A stretch of 64,000 nucleotides of DNA from Psychromarinibacter sp048262455 (lineage in GTDB: Bacteria > Pseudomonadota > Alphaproteobacteria > Rhodobacterales > Rhodobacteraceae): assembly GCA_048262455.1 (NCBI GenBank), contig JBLXFD010000010.1, positions 70,434 through 134,433 of the forward strand, in the 5' to 3' direction. Made by a program: the position numbers and the translations under genes. Shown piece by piece: positions 35,094 through 43,473 of this stretch; the stretch's first letter is position 1; every line of letters starts with the position of its first letter. Below the pieces are notes generated by a model. That model worked only from the letters and a program-made list of their open reading frames with translations, ran no database searches and was not told where the DNA came from.

Positions 35094-35437
35094 GGCGGGG
35101 TGAACCCCGCCCTACATCTGAACGGAGTGCTGATGTGCCCCGAACAAGCCGAAGGCACATTTCCCGAGAGCGGTAGGGCGGGGTTCACCCCGCCATGGCG
35201 CAACGTGAGCCTGCCCGTGGGCTGGCGCTGCTGCCCTCCGGCATACGCACTTTATCCCAAACAAGTCCGCGCTCCGAATGAGCGTTGCCCTGCAGCTCCA
35301 AAGCGCCAGCCCGCCCGGACGGGCAGGCGCTCGCCCCCGCGCCTGCGGCTTGTTCGGGGGCTGGTCGGCGCGTCGTTCGAAGGCGGTAGGGCGGGGTTCA
35401 CCCCGCCACGGCGCAACGTCAGCCTGCCCGTCGCCCC
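35094..35437. repeat. Repeat locus B between the TadG-like gene and dnaG
   Basis: The 434 bp between dnaG and the TadG-like gene hold family B DNA only. A reverse palindrome ending in CTAC (35094-35115) faces a forward GTAG palindrome at 35173 across about 58 bp, then one full unit runs to the next GTAG palindrome at 35386, after which a truncated copy stops at the TadG-like stop codon. The full unit has TTTAT near 35250. The CTAC...GTAG pair has the tail-to-tail layout of a REPIN. Confidence 0.87.
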
Positions 35438-36745
35438 CTACCCCGCCAGCCGAAACAGCGGCGCCTCGAAGTTCTGCTCCATCCCCGTGCCGCAGAACCC
35501 CATCTGCGCCCGCGAGGTGCCGTCGATCTCGCCCCCCGCGATGATCGAGGCGCCCTCGATCCCGGTGGCGCTGGCGGCGAAGTCGATGTCGCCGCTGGCG
35601 ATCAGCTGGCCGCCGTACATACCCAGCTTGGCCGGGAAGCGCATGCTGCCGAGCGTCAGGATCTGTGCCCCGCCCCCGGTGGCGCAGCCGTCGTCGCGCC
35701 CCACGGTCAGGCTGGAGGAGGACTTGATCGCGTTCGAGCCGGTATCCCGCGAGGCGATCACCACGTCGTGCAGCTCGACCCCCTGGCCGAAGCTGACGGC
35801 GCAGTCGGTGACCAGCACCAGGTTCTCCAGCACCACGTCGCCGCTGATGCTGATGGTGCCGTTCCGGCAGGTGCTGGTGTGGATCCGGTTCTCGGTGAAA
35901 TCGTCCGCCTCGAGGTTGTTCTTCTTGGTCAGCCGCACCGGTGTCCGGTTGTGGATGTAGGAGGGCGTGAGCGTGGGGTCGCCCGCCTCCAGCCCGTCCA
36001 TCATCGCCGACAGGCGCGACAGCACGCGGATCCGGTACTGCGCCTCGCGCAGCGCCTCTTCCAGCCCCTCGTTGTGGTTCTGCGCCTCGACATTGTCCTT
36101 GTTGGGCATGGACACGGTGACGCCGGGCTCGAAGTAGTTGTTGGAGGAAAACTCCACGTGGCTGTTGGAATGGATGCAGAAGCCGTTGAGGAAGCTGTTG
36201 TTCGACTGCATGTCCACCCGCCCCTCGGCCACGAAACCCTCGCGCAGGCAGGCGGGGTTGTAGGTCTCGAAGACGGCCATGGACACCACGTCCCAGCTCG
36301 AGATGCCGACGAAGTTCAGCAGGAAGGCCCGGGCGGCGTTGTGGCGCTCGGCCAGCTGGCCGGTGTTGATCACCACCGCGTCGCGCGAGGTGTTGTCGAT
36401 GGTGAAGACCTGGGCGTCCCGGTCCCAGCGGCCGAAATTCACGTCCTCGGGCAGCAGTACCTTGCCGTAGCTGCCCGGCGGCAGCGAGCCCTCGACAATC
36501 CGCACCGCGGCGGCGCGGGCGGTGTCGAGGTCCTCGTCCTGGCGCACGTAAAGCGCGGCATGGGCGGCGGCGTCGGCGGCGGTCTGCAGCGCGGTGCGGG
36601 TGCGGTAGGCATAGCCCACGTCCAGCGCCAGCCCGCCGAAGATCATCCCGCCCAGCAGGACGTACAGACCGAAGGCGGTAAGGGCCCCCTCTTCGCGGCG
36701 GGCGAAGCGGCCCAGCGCGCGGCGCAGACTTGCGGTGAGGCCCAT
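35438..36745 (-). CDS. TadG-like pilus assembly protein
   Basis: A 435-aa protein with the N-terminal TadG/TadE-like segment: a basic start, the EEGALT motif (about residues 18-23), one membrane helix (about 24-42) and ALDVGYAYRTRTALQTAADA (about 40-59), typical of Tad (Flp) pilus components. The remainder (about 150-430) is extracytoplasmic, rich in Asn, Ser and Gly with alternating short strands (VDMQSNNSFLNGFCIHSNSH, SISGDVVLENLVLVTDCAVS), which looks like a beta-solenoid; that part is inference. It lies three bases after the TadE-like gene on the same strand. The TAG stop is at the edge of a truncated repeat. Confidence 0.8.
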   Translation of the reverse strand: MGLTASLRRALGRFARREEGALTAFGLYVLLGGMIFGGLALDVGYAYRTRTALQTAADAAAHAALYVRQDEDLDTARAAAVRIVEGSLPPGSYGKVLLPEDVNFGRWDRDAQVFTIDNTSRDAVVINTGQLAERHNAARAFLLNFVGISSWDVVSMAVFETYNPACLREGFVAEGRVDMQSNNSFLNGFCIHSNSHVEFSSNNYFEPGVTVSMPNKDNVEAQNHNEGLEEALREAQYRIRVLSRLSAMMDGLEAGDPTLTPSYIHNRTPVRLTKKNNLEADDFTENRIHTSTCRNGTISISGDVVLENLVLVTDCAVSFGQGVELHDVVIASRDTGSNAIKSSSSLTVGRDDGCATGGGAQILTLGSMRFPAKLGMYGGQLIASGDIDFAASATGIEGASIIAGGEIDGTSRAQMGFCGTGMEQNFEAPLFRLAG

Positions 36746-36748
36746 GGT

Positions 36749-37150
36749 CTACATCTCCTGGTAATGCTCGGCGGACATCACCAGGTCGAACCCGGTAAGA
36801 CCGGCGAACCAGCCGATGGCGTCGAGATCGCCCACCGGCACGCTGACGGTGGTCGAGATGATCCCGCTGTCCAGCCGGGTCACCACGTCGGCGCCCTCGC
36901 TGATCCCCGCCAGCCGCTCGCGGATGAAGCTTTGCGTCTCGTCGGTGCCGGACAGCCGCCCGACCGAGAAGGCCCGGTTGCCGTCCTGGATCACGCGGGT
37001 GACGAAGGTCTGGTTGTGGAAGATCATCGAGGCGTCCACCACCAGGGTGAACATGGCGATGTAGAAGGGAAACCACAGCACCGTCTCGACAGTGGCGGTG
37101 CCCTGCTCGTCCCTGAAGAACCGTTTCGCTTTGCCGCGCAGGATGTGCAT
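36749..37150 (-). CDS. TadE-like pilus assembly protein
   Basis: A 133-aa TadE-type minor pseudopilin-like protein. It has a basic N-terminus (LRGKAKRFFRDEQGTATVE, about residues 4-22) with the E at +5-like position of the TadE motif and a membrane helix (about 22-42, VLWFPFYIAMFTLVVDASMI). The soluble part is extracytoplasmic. ATG at 37150 has GGAG at the right distance; an ATG at 37180 lacks a ribosome binding site. It is the first gene of a two-gene unit with the TadG-like gene. Confidence 0.8.
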   Translation of the reverse strand: MHILRGKAKRFFRDEQGTATVETVLWFPFYIAMFTLVVDASMIFHNQTFVTRVIQDGNRAFSVGRLSGTDETQSFIRERLAGISEGADVVTRLDSGIISTTVSVPVGDLDAIGWFAGLTGFDLVMSAEHYQEM

Positions 37151-37330
37151 GGCGTGCTCCGACTGCCGCTTTGTCAACATACATCGTCAAGGATTGCGGC
37201 GGCACTTCGACCCCGCACTGACATTTTGGCAGCATTGTGAAATAGATAACGACAATTGCCACGATCCGGCGGCGCCGTCCCGGATCGGGGGACAGTTCAG
37301 CGCCCGGGTTCGGCGCGCGGCGCGGGCAAC

Positions 37331-37354
37331 GGCGGGCGGGCGCGCAGGCCCGCC
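37331..37354 (-). terminator. GC hairpin after gdhA
   Basis: GGCGGGC and GCCCGCC flank ten bases just after the gdhA stop on the minus strand. There is no T-run, so termination is uncertain. The rest of the 209-bp gap to the TadE-like gene is AT-richer than its surroundings (around 37220-37255) and probably holds the promoter of the tad pair. Confidence 0.3.
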
Positions 37355-37359
37355 CCCGG

Positions 37360-38796
37360 TTACAGCCCCTTGGCGCGGTAGCTGGTGGCCACCCGCCCGA
37401 TCGACACGAGGTAGGCGGCGGTGCGCAGGTCGCCCACGTCGGACCGGGCGCGCCACATCTGCGACATCGACTGGTAGGCGGTCCGCATGGTGTCATCGAG
37501 GCCCGAGCGCACCAGCTCCAGCTCGTCCGCCCCGCGCAGGTACTTGCGCTTGAAGTCCGGGGTCATGGACCAGGCGCCGCCAAGGTGGGCATCCAGCCGC
37601 TCCAGCTCGTTCACGATCAGCTGGTGGCGCGCTTCCTCCTGCCGGCGGTTCATCCGGCCGAAGCGGATGTGGCTGAGGTTCTTGACCCACTCGAAGTAGG
37701 AGACCGTGACGCCGCCCGCGTTCGCGTACATGTCGGGGATGATGACCGTGCCCTTGCCGCGCAGCACCTCGTCGGCGCCCGCCGTCACCGGGCCGTTGGC
37801 CGCCTCGATGATCAGGGGGGCGCGGATCTCGTGGGCGTTGCCGAGGTTGATCACCCCCTCCAGCGCCGCGGGGATCAGGATGTCGCACTCCTGCTCCAGC
37901 ACCTTGCTGCCCTGCTCGACGAAGGTGCCCTTGCCGTAGCCGCGCACGCCGCCGTGCTCGGCGATATGCTCGCGCACCGCCTCCACCTCCAGCCCCGCCT
38001 CGTCCACCAGCGCGCCGTCGCGCTCGATGATGGCGGTGATCAGGGCGCCGTCCTCCTCGGACAGGAACTTGGCGGCGTGGTAGCCCACGTTGCCCAGGCC
38101 CTGCACCACGATGCGCTTGCCCTCTAGCGTGCCCGAAAGCCGCGCCTCGGCCACGTCGTCGGGGTGGCGGAAGAATTCCTGCAGCGCGTATTGCACCCCC
38201 CGCCCCGTCGCCTCGACCCGGCCGGCGATGCCGCCGGCGTGGGTCGGCTTGCCGGTGACGCAGGCGCGGGCGTTGATGTCGGTGGTGTTCATCCGCGCGT
38301 ACTGGTCGGCGATCCAGGCCATCTCCCGCTCGCCGGTGCCCATGTCGGGGGCCGGGACGTTCTGGCTGGGGTGGATCAGGTCGCGCTTGATCAGCTCGTA
38401 GGCGAAGCGGCGGGTGATGAGTTCCAGCTCGTGCTCCTCGTACTGGCGCGGGTCGATGCACAGCCCGCCCTTGGAGCCGCCGAAGGGCGCCTCGACCAAG
38501 GCGCACTTGTAGGTCATCAGCGCCGCCAGCGCCTCGACCTCGTCCTGGTTGACGCCCATGGAATAGCGGATGCCGCCCTTGACCGGCTCCATGTGTTCCG
38601 AATGGACCGAGCGGTAGCCGGTGAAGGTGTGGATCTGCCCGCGCAGCCGCACGCCGAAGCGCACGGTGTAGGTGGCGTTGCAGACGCGGATCTTCTCCTC
38701 CAGCCCCGGCGGCAGGTCCATCAGGGCCACCGCGCGGTTGAACATCAGGTCGACGGATTCGCGAAAGCTGACTTCCCTGGTGGCGGCCATGTTCAT
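37360..38796 (-). CDS. gdhA: Glutamate dehydrogenase (Glu/Leu/Phe/Val dehydrogenase family)
   Basis: A 478-aa enzyme that interconverts glutamate with 2-oxoglutarate and ammonia. The substrate domain has MEPVKGGIRYS (about residues 67-77) and CALVEAPFGGSKGG (about 97-110), which contain the catalytic lysines. The NAD(P)-binding domain begins near VVQGLGNVGYHAAKFL (about 230-245). The length is near the large hexameric class. ATG at 38796 has GGGGAGGAAAT upstream; an in-frame extension to 38970 is not conserved. It sits between two divergent blocks of tad genes with no evident functional link. Confidence 0.93.
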   Translation of the reverse strand: MNMAATREVSFRESVDLMFNRAVALMDLPPGLEEKIRVCNATYTVRFGVRLRGQIHTFTGYRSVHSEHMEPVKGGIRYSMGVNQDEVEALAALMTYKCALVEAPFGGSKGGLCIDPRQYEEHELELITRRFAYELIKRDLIHPSQNVPAPDMGTGEREMAWIADQYARMNTTDINARACVTGKPTHAGGIAGRVEATGRGVQYALQEFFRHPDDVAEARLSGTLEGKRIVVQGLGNVGYHAAKFLSEEDGALITAIIERDGALVDEAGLEVEAVREHIAEHGGVRGYGKGTFVEQGSKVLEQECDILIPAALEGVINLGNAHEIRAPLIIEAANGPVTAGADEVLRGKGTVIIPDMYANAGGVTVSYFEWVKNLSHIRFGRMNRRQEEARHQLIVNELERLDAHLGGAWSMTPDFKRKYLRGADELELVRSGLDDTMRTAYQSMSQMWRARSDVGDLRTAAYLVSIGRVATSYRAKGL

Positions 38797-39046
38797 GCTA
38801 TTTCCTCCCCGGGCGCGGCGCCCATTTCCGACTGGATCAAAGGCTAGGGCGATTCTGCCGGAGGCCACGAGAAATCTTCTGCCCCCTTCCGACGCAGCTT
38901 GCCGGGAATCCGTCATCAATTTCGTGAAAATGCCGCAGGTCCCCATCATGCGGCCCGCAAAGCGCCACAAAGGTGGGGTCTACCTGACGTGCCGGTAAAG
39001 CGCCGGTGGTCCGCCGGAAACGGTGGAACAGGAGGAACCCGACGTG

Positions 39047-40660
39047 ATGGATACCGCAGTCAGCCCCACCCCCGCGCCGCGCGAAGGCCTGTCCCGGCTG
39101 CGCCGCTTCGGGCGCGACGAGGACGGGTCGCTGATCATCTTCGGGCTGTTCATCATGGTTCTGATGATGATGATCGGCGGCTTCGCCCTGGACATCGAGC
39201 GGTTCGAGACCGCCCGCACCCGCCTGCAGAACGTGTCCGACGGCGCGGCTCTGGCGGCGGCCTCGCTGACCCAGGATGTTCCGGCCGAGGACCTGGTGAA
39301 GGACTACTTCGACAAGGCCGGCATGAAGACCTTCATCGACAACATCAAGGTGACCTCCGGCCTCGCTTACAAGCGGGTGGAGATCACCAGCGACATCACC
39401 GTGCCCACCCACTTCGGCCCGCTGATGGGGATGCACGAGCTGGGCACAATCATCAGTTCCATCGCCGAGGAAAGCATCGGCAACGTCGAGATCTCGCTGG
39501 TGCTGGACGTCTCCGGCTCGATGAACGACCACAGCCGGCTGGTGAACCTGAAGGCCGCGGCCAAGGAATTCGTCGACACGGTCTACGGCGTGTCCACCTC
39601 GCACACCGTCTCGACCTCGATCATCCCCTACGCCACCCAGGTCAACGCCGGCGCGGCGCTGCTCAAGCATTACAACGCCACCGCCGAGCACAATTATTCC
39701 CACTGCGTCGACTTCGACGCCAGTGCCTTCCGGACGACCGAGCTGCTGACCACCACCTCGCTGCAACGCACCGGACACTTCGACCCCTGGACCAGCTATT
39801 ACTACGGGCAGACGCCCCGCTCGCTGGTCTGCCGCACCGGCACCGGCGCCGAGATCATGACGCTGGAACGCGACCCGGCCAAGGTGAAGACCCGCATCGA
39901 CGCGCTGACGGCCGAGGGCAACACCTCCACCGACATCGGTGTTAAATGGGGCGCGGCGCTGCTGGACCCCAAGACCCGCCCGGTGGTCGACGCGATGATC
40001 GACGACGGCAAGGTGAACGAGTTCTTCCGCGGCCGGCCCGCCGACTACAACAGCAGCGACTCGCTGAAGGTGCTGATCGTGATGACCGACGGGGTGCACA
40101 CCGCGCAGTACCGGCTGCGGCCGGAATACGCCTCGGGCAATTCCAACGTGCTCTACAGCCCCTCGAAGGGAAAGCTGTACTACAAGGGCGTGGAAGTGAC
40201 CGAGGAGGACGACAAAAAGAAAAAGAAGAGCGACCCCGTCGAACCCAAGACCTTCTACGAGCCCTCCGCCGACACGTGGTACAACACCAGCGGGATGCCC
40301 GGCGACCAGACCTACCTGACCTGGCCGCAGCTGTGGAATAGCATGTCCGTGCGCTACAACGCGTACAACTGGTACCGGTCCAACGACGACGCCAACGACT
40401 ACTACCTCTGGGACGAGCTGCCCTTCACCTGGACCGACTCCTCGACCAAGAACTCCAACCTGAGCAACATCTGCCAGGCCACGAAGTCAGAGGGCGTGGT
40501 TGTCTTCGCCATCGGTCTCGAGGTGCCCGGCAGCGCCGCCTCGCTGCTGCGCAACTGCGCCACGACGCCCGCGCATTACTTCGACGTGGACACCACCGAC
40601 ATCTCCGACGCCTTCGCCGCGATCGCATCGGACATCAACCGCCTGAGGCTGGTGCAATGA
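39047..40660 (+). CDS. Tad-type membrane protein with a von Willebrand factor A domain
   Basis: A 537-aa protein: short cytoplasmic start, TadG-like helix (about residues 27-50, EDGSLIIFGLFIMVLMMMIG), the pilus motif FALDIERFETARTRLQNVSD (about 46-65) and a von Willebrand A domain starting near residue 146. The MIDAS metal site is D154-V-S156-G-S158. A lysine-rich insert (KKKKKS) lies in the middle of the domain near residue 398. These proteins are minor components of Tad/Flp pili, proposed to act in adhesion or pilus assembly. GGAGG lies 11 bp before ATG 39047; GTG 39044 is an alternative start. Confidence 0.85.
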   Translation: MDTAVSPTPAPREGLSRLRRFGRDEDGSLIIFGLFIMVLMMMIGGFALDIERFETARTRLQNVSDGAALAAASLTQDVPAEDLVKDYFDKAGMKTFIDNIKVTSGLAYKRVEITSDITVPTHFGPLMGMHELGTIISSIAEESIGNVEISLVLDVSGSMNDHSRLVNLKAAAKEFVDTVYGVSTSHTVSTSIIPYATQVNAGAALLKHYNATAEHNYSHCVDFDASAFRTTELLTTTSLQRTGHFDPWTSYYYGQTPRSLVCRTGTGAEIMTLERDPAKVKTRIDALTAEGNTSTDIGVKWGAALLDPKTRPVVDAMIDDGKVNEFFRGRPADYNSSDSLKVLIVMTDGVHTAQYRLRPEYASGNSNVLYSPSKGKLYYKGVEVTEEDDKKKKKSDPVEPKTFYEPSADTWYNTSGMPGDQTYLTWPQLWNSMSVRYNAYNWYRSNDDANDYYLWDELPFTWTDSSTKNSNLSNICQATKSEGVVVFAIGLEVPGSAASLLRNCATTPAHYFDVDTTDISDAFAAIASDINRLRLVQ

Positions 40661-41196
40661 AACTGCTGCAGACCCTTCGCCGCCGCCTGGCGCGGCGCCT
40701 CGGCCGCGAGGACGGCGGCGCGACCATCGAGTTCTGCGTCCTGTTCCCGCTGTTCATCTTCGTCTTCGGCTCCGGCCTCGAGGCCGGCCTGATGAACTCG
40801 CGCCACGCCATGCTGGAGCGGGCGGTGGACCTTGCCGTGCGGGACCTGCGCCTGGGCCGCGATCCCACCCCCACCTACGGCGAGCTGAAAAGCGCCATCT
40901 GCAACTACGCCGGCGTGATCCCCGAGTGCGACAAGTCCCTGCACCTGGAGCTGGAGAAGATCAGCACCGCCGACTGGAGCTTTCGCACCGGCAAGGTGCA
41001 GTGCATCGACCGCGAGCAGGAGATCACCCCCAAGGTCAGCTTCACCGGCGGCGGCTTCAACGACATGATGCTGGTCACCGTCTGCGCCGTGTTCCGGCCG
41101 ATCTTCCCCAACAGCGGCCTAGGCCGCAGCCTGCCGCGGGTCGGCAAGGACGACTACGCGCTGATCGCCACCTCCGCCTTCGTGAACGAGCCCTGA
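40657..41196 (+). CDS. TadE/TadF-like pilus assembly protein
   Basis: A 179-aa protein with the TadE pattern: basic start (RRRLARRLGREDGGATIEF, about residues 7-25), a glutamate in the GGATIEF motif, and a membrane helix (about 26-47). The extracytoplasmic part has four cysteines (two in the ICNYAGVIPECDKS segment). The ATG overlaps the previous stop by four bases, so it is translated with the vWA protein. The next gene follows after one base. Confidence 0.82.
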   Translation: MKLLQTLRRRLARRLGREDGGATIEFCVLFPLFIFVFGSGLEAGLMNSRHAMLERAVDLAVRDLRLGRDPTPTYGELKSAICNYAGVIPECDKSLHLELEKISTADWSFRTGKVQCIDREQEITPKVSFTGGGFNDMMLVTVCAVFRPIFPNSGLGRSLPRVGKDDYALIATSAFVNEP

Positions 41197-41197
41197 G

Positions 41198-41770
41198 ATG
41201 AACATGCTGCGCCATTGCCAAAGCCTGCTGCGCCGCTTCCGCCGGTCGGAACGGGGATCGTTCTCGGTCGAGACGGTGATGATCTTCCCGCTGCTGATTT
41301 TCGCCTACGTGGGCATCTTCACCTTCTTCGACGCCTTCCGGGCGCTGAACCTGAACATCCGCTCGTCCTATACCATCGGCGATATGCTCTCGCGGGAAAC
41401 CAACCCGGTGGGACCCGACTACATCGAGGGGCTGAACAAGATCCAGGCGCTGCTGAGCGGGTCGGACTACGCGACGATCCTGCGGGTGACGGTGATCCGC
41501 TACGACGCCGACGACAACGAGATCGAGCTGGTCTGGTCGGCGGTGGACGGCGGCACCGGCAAGCACATCAAGGAACTGAAGACGAGCACGCTGGAGGAGA
41601 TCACCGCCCAGGTGCCGGTGATGAGCCATGGCGACGTGAACATCGTGGTGGAAACCTGGTCCGGCTTCACCCCCGCCTTCGCCTTCGGGATCGATGCCTA
41701 TTACTTCGAGCACCTGGTGGTCACCCGCCCGCGCTTCGCACCGCAGCTGGTGTGGGACAACAAGGCCTAG
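41198..41770 (+). CDS. TadE-like pilus assembly protein
   Basis: A 190-aa TadE-type protein: RSERGSFSVETVMIFPLLIF (about residues 17-36) gives the conserved glutamate and membrane helix, followed by FFDAFRALNLNIRSSYTIGD and a soluble domain. It is the third gene of the plus-strand tad unit. No pilin (flp), prepilin peptidase (tadV) or secretion ATPase (tadA) gene is in the window, so the main tad locus must lie elsewhere if the pilus is functional. Confidence 0.82.
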   Translation: MNMLRHCQSLLRRFRRSERGSFSVETVMIFPLLIFAYVGIFTFFDAFRALNLNIRSSYTIGDMLSRETNPVGPDYIEGLNKIQALLSGSDYATILRVTVIRYDADDNEIELVWSAVDGGTGKHIKELKTSTLEEITAQVPVMSHGDVNIVVETWSGFTPAFAFGIDAYYFEHLVVTRPRFAPQLVWDNKA

Positions 41771-41791
41771 GCTTCCGGGTCGCCGCGCGGA

Positions 41792-41813
41792 GGGCGGGGT
41801 GAACCCCGCCCTA
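41792..41813. repeat. Solitary family B palindrome at two convergent gene ends
   Basis: A lone GGCGGGGTGAACCCCGCC palindrome followed by CTAC lies 22 bp after the TadE-like gene and 16 bp before the end of the minus-strand gene at 41829. It has no large hairpin beside it and may be a minimal repeat or a relic, and could end transcription from both sides. Confidence 0.85.
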
Positions 41814-41828
41814 CACTCTGCTTCCGGC

Positions 41829-43412
41829 CTATTCCGCCAGCCGCGCCGGCAGGTCCCGCTCCACCCACAGCCGCGTGGCGATCTCGGCGTGCCGGGTCTC
41901 GGCCTCGGCCCAGGCGCGGCGGCCGGCATCGCCCGACAGGCGCACCAGGGTGTCGATCTCCTCCAGCATGTCGGCGGATTCGGGATCGCCCGCCGCCGCG
42001 GCGAGGCTGGCCCACATGGCCGCCAGCGCGTAGTCCCGCGCCGCGCCCTGCCCGCTCAGCCGCGACACCGCCGCCGCGCGCAGGCCCGCCACGGTCTCGG
42101 GCACGTTGCCGCCCGCGCCCGCGCCCGCCCCGCCTTCCGCCTGCAGCGCCAGCACCCGCGCCAGCGGCAGGTCCCGCTCCAGCCGGTCCAGCAGCGCCGC
42201 CGCCCCCGCCTCGCCGGCCGCGCCGGCGCGCAGGGCCCAGGTGTAGGCCTCCTCCGGCGCGGTCACTTGCAGCGCCCGGGCCACCACCAGCGCCGCGGCG
42301 CCGTCGCCCGCCTCGGCCAGCGGGCGCAGCAGCGCCATGCCCGCCTGCAACGCCCGCGGCGCCCCCTTGCCGGTGATCAGCGCCACGCCCGCGCGGCGGC
42401 GGTCCTCGTCGCTGGCCGCCGGATCCTCCATCGCCCGGCGCAGCAGCGCGGCGGGCAGCACGTTGGTCAGCCGCGCCGGCGCCAGTGCGGCGCGCGGGCG
42501 CAGGGCCTCGAAGAAGGCGCGGGGGTCCTTCTCGAACGCCTCGACGTCCACGTAGACATCGCCGTCGATCCCGGTCTCCAGCACCAGCGTCTCGGGCCGG
42601 GCGACAAAGGCCGCCCAGGCCGCCCCGGCGCTGTCGACAAAGGCCTTCTGTTCCGCGTTCAGCACGATGTTCGCCGCATCCGCATCGGCGTTCGCCCCCA
42701 CCAGCATGGTGCTCAGCATGCCGCTGACCGCCTGCCCGGCCTCGGGGCCGAGGAAGGGCGGCGGGATCATCGGGGTCAGCTGGTCCCAGAGCCCCCGGTT
42801 CTCCACCGCCAGGATGGCGCTGCGCAGGAACATCACCGGCTCGGGGTTCTCCATGTCGTCGCGCCCGTCGAACCACAGGTAGGCGAAGTCGGCGGTCACG
42901 TCGAAGGTGGCCACCGCGTCCACGTCCGCGAACAGCCGCACCACCGCGTCGGACCGGGGCATCCCGTAGTCCAGATCCAGCGTCAGCCGCGGCACCCGCA
43001 CCTCGTCGCGCCCCGCGGCGGCGAGGGTGGCGCGCATGTCGGGCGGCAGGCAGGCCGGCGGCACCTCCAGCCCCGAGAGCCGCAGGGTGGCGGTCATCCG
43101 GTCCACCCGGTCAAAGGGCGTGCCCAGCAGCGACAGCCGGTCGATCCGCACCCGGCAGTCCCCGGCCTCGTCCCAGTCGAGGAACGGCCAGGCCTCGATA
43201 TCCGACAGCACCATCCGGCCGCGCAGCAGGTCGACCGAGAGGTCGCCGTACTTCAGGTCCATCTGGGTGCGCAGCATCTGGATGCCGGACTGCAGCGCGC
43301 CCTGCACGATGCGGTCGAGCGAGAACATGTCCCACAGGCTGGGACGGTCCTGCGCGTGCAGCGCGGCAGGCAGGAGGGCGGCGATGGCGGCCGTGGCAAG
43401 AAGGCGGCGCAT
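41829..43412 (-). CDS. Hypothetical exported protein with a Sel1-like helical C-terminus
   Basis: A 527-aa protein with a signal peptide (about residues 1-20, cleavage near LHA-QD). The first 330 residues are a mixed alpha-beta region with paired beta segments (LSVDLLRGRMVLSDIEAWPF, about 58-77) reminiscent of AsmA-like or lipid-binding modules, but I cannot assign it. From about residue 355 on, Ala-rich helical pairs (GAALVVARALQVTAPEEAYTW-like, ARDYALAAMWASLAAAAG) resemble Sel1/TPR repeats. It lies 61 bp downstream of pgk on the same strand. Unknown function, probably periplasmic. Confidence 0.7.
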   Translation of the reverse strand: MRRLLATAAIAALLPAALHAQDRPSLWDMFSLDRIVQGALQSGIQMLRTQMDLKYGDLSVDLLRGRMVLSDIEAWPFLDWDEAGDCRVRIDRLSLLGTPFDRVDRMTATLRLSGLEVPPACLPPDMRATLAAAGRDEVRVPRLTLDLDYGMPRSDAVVRLFADVDAVATFDVTADFAYLWFDGRDDMENPEPVMFLRSAILAVENRGLWDQLTPMIPPPFLGPEAGQAVSGMLSTMLVGANADADAANIVLNAEQKAFVDSAGAAWAAFVARPETLVLETGIDGDVYVDVEAFEKDPRAFFEALRPRAALAPARLTNVLPAALLRRAMEDPAASDEDRRRAGVALITGKGAPRALQAGMALLRPLAEAGDGAAALVVARALQVTAPEEAYTWALRAGAAGEAGAAALLDRLERDLPLARVLALQAEGGAGAGAGGNVPETVAGLRAAAVSRLSGQGAARDYALAAMWASLAAAAGDPESADMLEEIDTLVRLSGDAGRRAWAEAETRHAEIATRLWVERDLPARLAE

Positions 43413-43473
43413 GGGGAAATCCTTTCATCAAATCGGGTGGCGTGCCCGATCTGACGCCCGCGCCGCGCCGAAA

